Source: Kiritimatiellia bacterium (lineage in GTDB: Bacteria; Verrucomicrobiota; Kiritimatiellia; RFP12; UBA3636). Taken from it: 5,990 nt of DNA. Below the pieces are notes generated by a model that worked only from the letters and a program-made list of their open reading frames with translations, searched no databases and was not told where the DNA came from. Positions 5,619-5,990 of the stretch are shown one piece after another. Position 1 is the first letter of the stretch. Each line of letters begins with the position of its first letter. The stretch spans positions 1 through 5,990 of the forward strand of contig JAFUXX010000488.1 of assembly GCA_017476965.1 (NCBI GenBank). The letters run 5' to 3'. The translations under genes were made by a program, and so were the position numbers.

Positions 5619-5990
5619 TGGAGACCTCCTAGAATTATGTTGACGAATACTTGATTCGCAAGCGGGTAAGCGACATCCTTTACATCGCTATGCAACCAGC
5701 CATTCCACTTCAGTTCATATCTGTGCGGCCATACGGGAAAGATAGAGGAATCGATTATCGTATTCATGTTCAATTGAGATATGTCGAAATCATTGTCCAA
5801 TGGCACCGCCCCCGCTGGCCCGGACAGCGCCGGGACTCCTCGTGCAAGAAGAATATCGATGTCGCCGGCTTGCAGGTTGCCGGATGGAATTGTCAATGGA
5901 GTGTGGTTGAACACTGGATCGGCGCGGAGTTGTGCGGCAGATGCTGCGTCGGCCGCATTTGCGCTGTACGGGACGGCGCGGACGATTACC
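5615..5990 (-). CDS. C-terminal 124 residues of a larger protein (possibly hydrolase-like) carrying the LLARGVPALSGP motif; 5' end beyond the window
   Basis: The frame is open from the right edge (VIVRAVPYSANAADAASAAQ) to TGA at 5617-5615. A GTG at 5914 could be read as a start, but similarity-bearing sequence and the open frame continue above it, so this is a truncated tail. Residues about 39-58 of the visible part contain GDIDILLARGVPALSGP, repeated in the 47-codon ORF 1.9 kb downstream. The end has FPVWPHR, WLHSDVKDVAYPLANQVF and GGLQ. From memory, ARGIPALS-like followed by NIDM, WP and WLHSD.KDVAY patterns occur at the C-termini of secreted hydrolase-like proteins of Lentisphaerota/Verrucomicrobiota, and the His in WLHSD could be catalytic; I hold this loosely. 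Its stop overlaps the ATG of the membrane-anchored protein, so the two are probably made together. Confidence 0.75.
   Translation of the reverse strand, partial: VIVRAVPYSANAADAASAAQLRADPVFNHTPLTIPSGNLQAGDIDILLARGVPALSGPAGAVPLDNDFDISQLNMNTIIDSSIFPVWPHRYELKWNGWLHSDVKDVAYPLANQVFVNIILGGLQ
5625..5630 (-). promoter_or_regulatory. Strong ribosome-binding site AGGAGG
   Basis: A perfect AGGAGG lies six bases before the ATG at 5618, inside the last codons of the upstream gene. It is the best Shine-Dalgarno sequence in the window and fixes the start of the 372-residue protein. Confidence 0.8.
5816..5875 (-). repeat. Coding block of the shared 20-residue motif, upstream copy
   Basis: This block encodes LQAGDIDILLARGVPALSGP in the protein tail entering from the right edge. 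It is the partner of the block at 3903-3962. The residues that follow the final Pro are unrelated in the two copies. Confidence 0.8.

Overview
Everything I can support in this window is encoded on the minus strand, so transcription runs from right to left. The window has two compositionally different halves. From 1 to about 3,420 the DNA is very GC-rich (about 63-75% in the 60-base lines I counted, apart from one internal dip). From about 3,420 to 5,990 it is about 42-50% GC. The left half is one long open gene. The right half is a compact run of small genes with overlapping or abutting ends.

Left half: a single-polypeptide restriction-modification enzyme of the type ISP / IIG-like class fills 3297 down to 1 and runs off the left edge (1,099 codons seen). 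It has an N-terminal PD-(D/E)XK-like nuclease motif, a helical coupler, a gamma-type N6-adenine methyltransferase core (DPACGTG, NPPW) and a Type-ISP C-terminal target-recognition region. There is no room for the SF2 helicase of the longer LlaGI/LlaBIII enzymes. Two in-frame stretches of short tandem repeats are embedded in the reading frame. One is an 8-bp repeat just before the SAM-binding motif. The other is a composite of 8-bp and 9-bp repeats with a 16-bp inverted repeat, between the methyltransferase and the recognition region. A stretch of about 420 bp inside the recognition region has much lower GC than its flanks, which suggests a swapped specificity segment. The gene has a well-formed sigma70-like promoter of its own.

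Right half, in order of transcription: (1) the last 124 residues of a larger protein entering from the right edge, whose tail loosely resembles the end of a hydrolase-like secreted protein; (2) a 372-residue membrane-anchored protein with a carboxypeptidase-regulatory-like beta domain, overlapping gene 1 by ATGA and preceded by a perfect AGGAGG; (3) a four-helix membrane protein broken by one in-frame TGA, overlapping gene 2 by ATGA; (4) a 47-codon ORF carrying a 20-residue motif almost identical to one in gene 1; (5) an intact 139-residue four-helix membrane protein that is a clear paralogue of gene 3 and starts immediately after the stop of gene 4. The array therefore looks like a duplicated cassette: a motif-bearing protein followed by a small membrane protein, twice. 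The layout is reminiscent of effector/immunity loci with orphan or degenerate copies, but that function is inference only.

Organism: probably an uncultured bacterium of the Verrucomicrobiota/Kiritimatiellota/Lentisphaerota (PVC) neighbourhood. This rests on the high-GC coding style, weak Shine-Dalgarno use, short tandem repeats of the CTCTGCG / CTTTGCG kind, and the regulatory-domain protein. It is a weak inference. I saw no RNA genes, CRISPR array, insertion sequence or origin.
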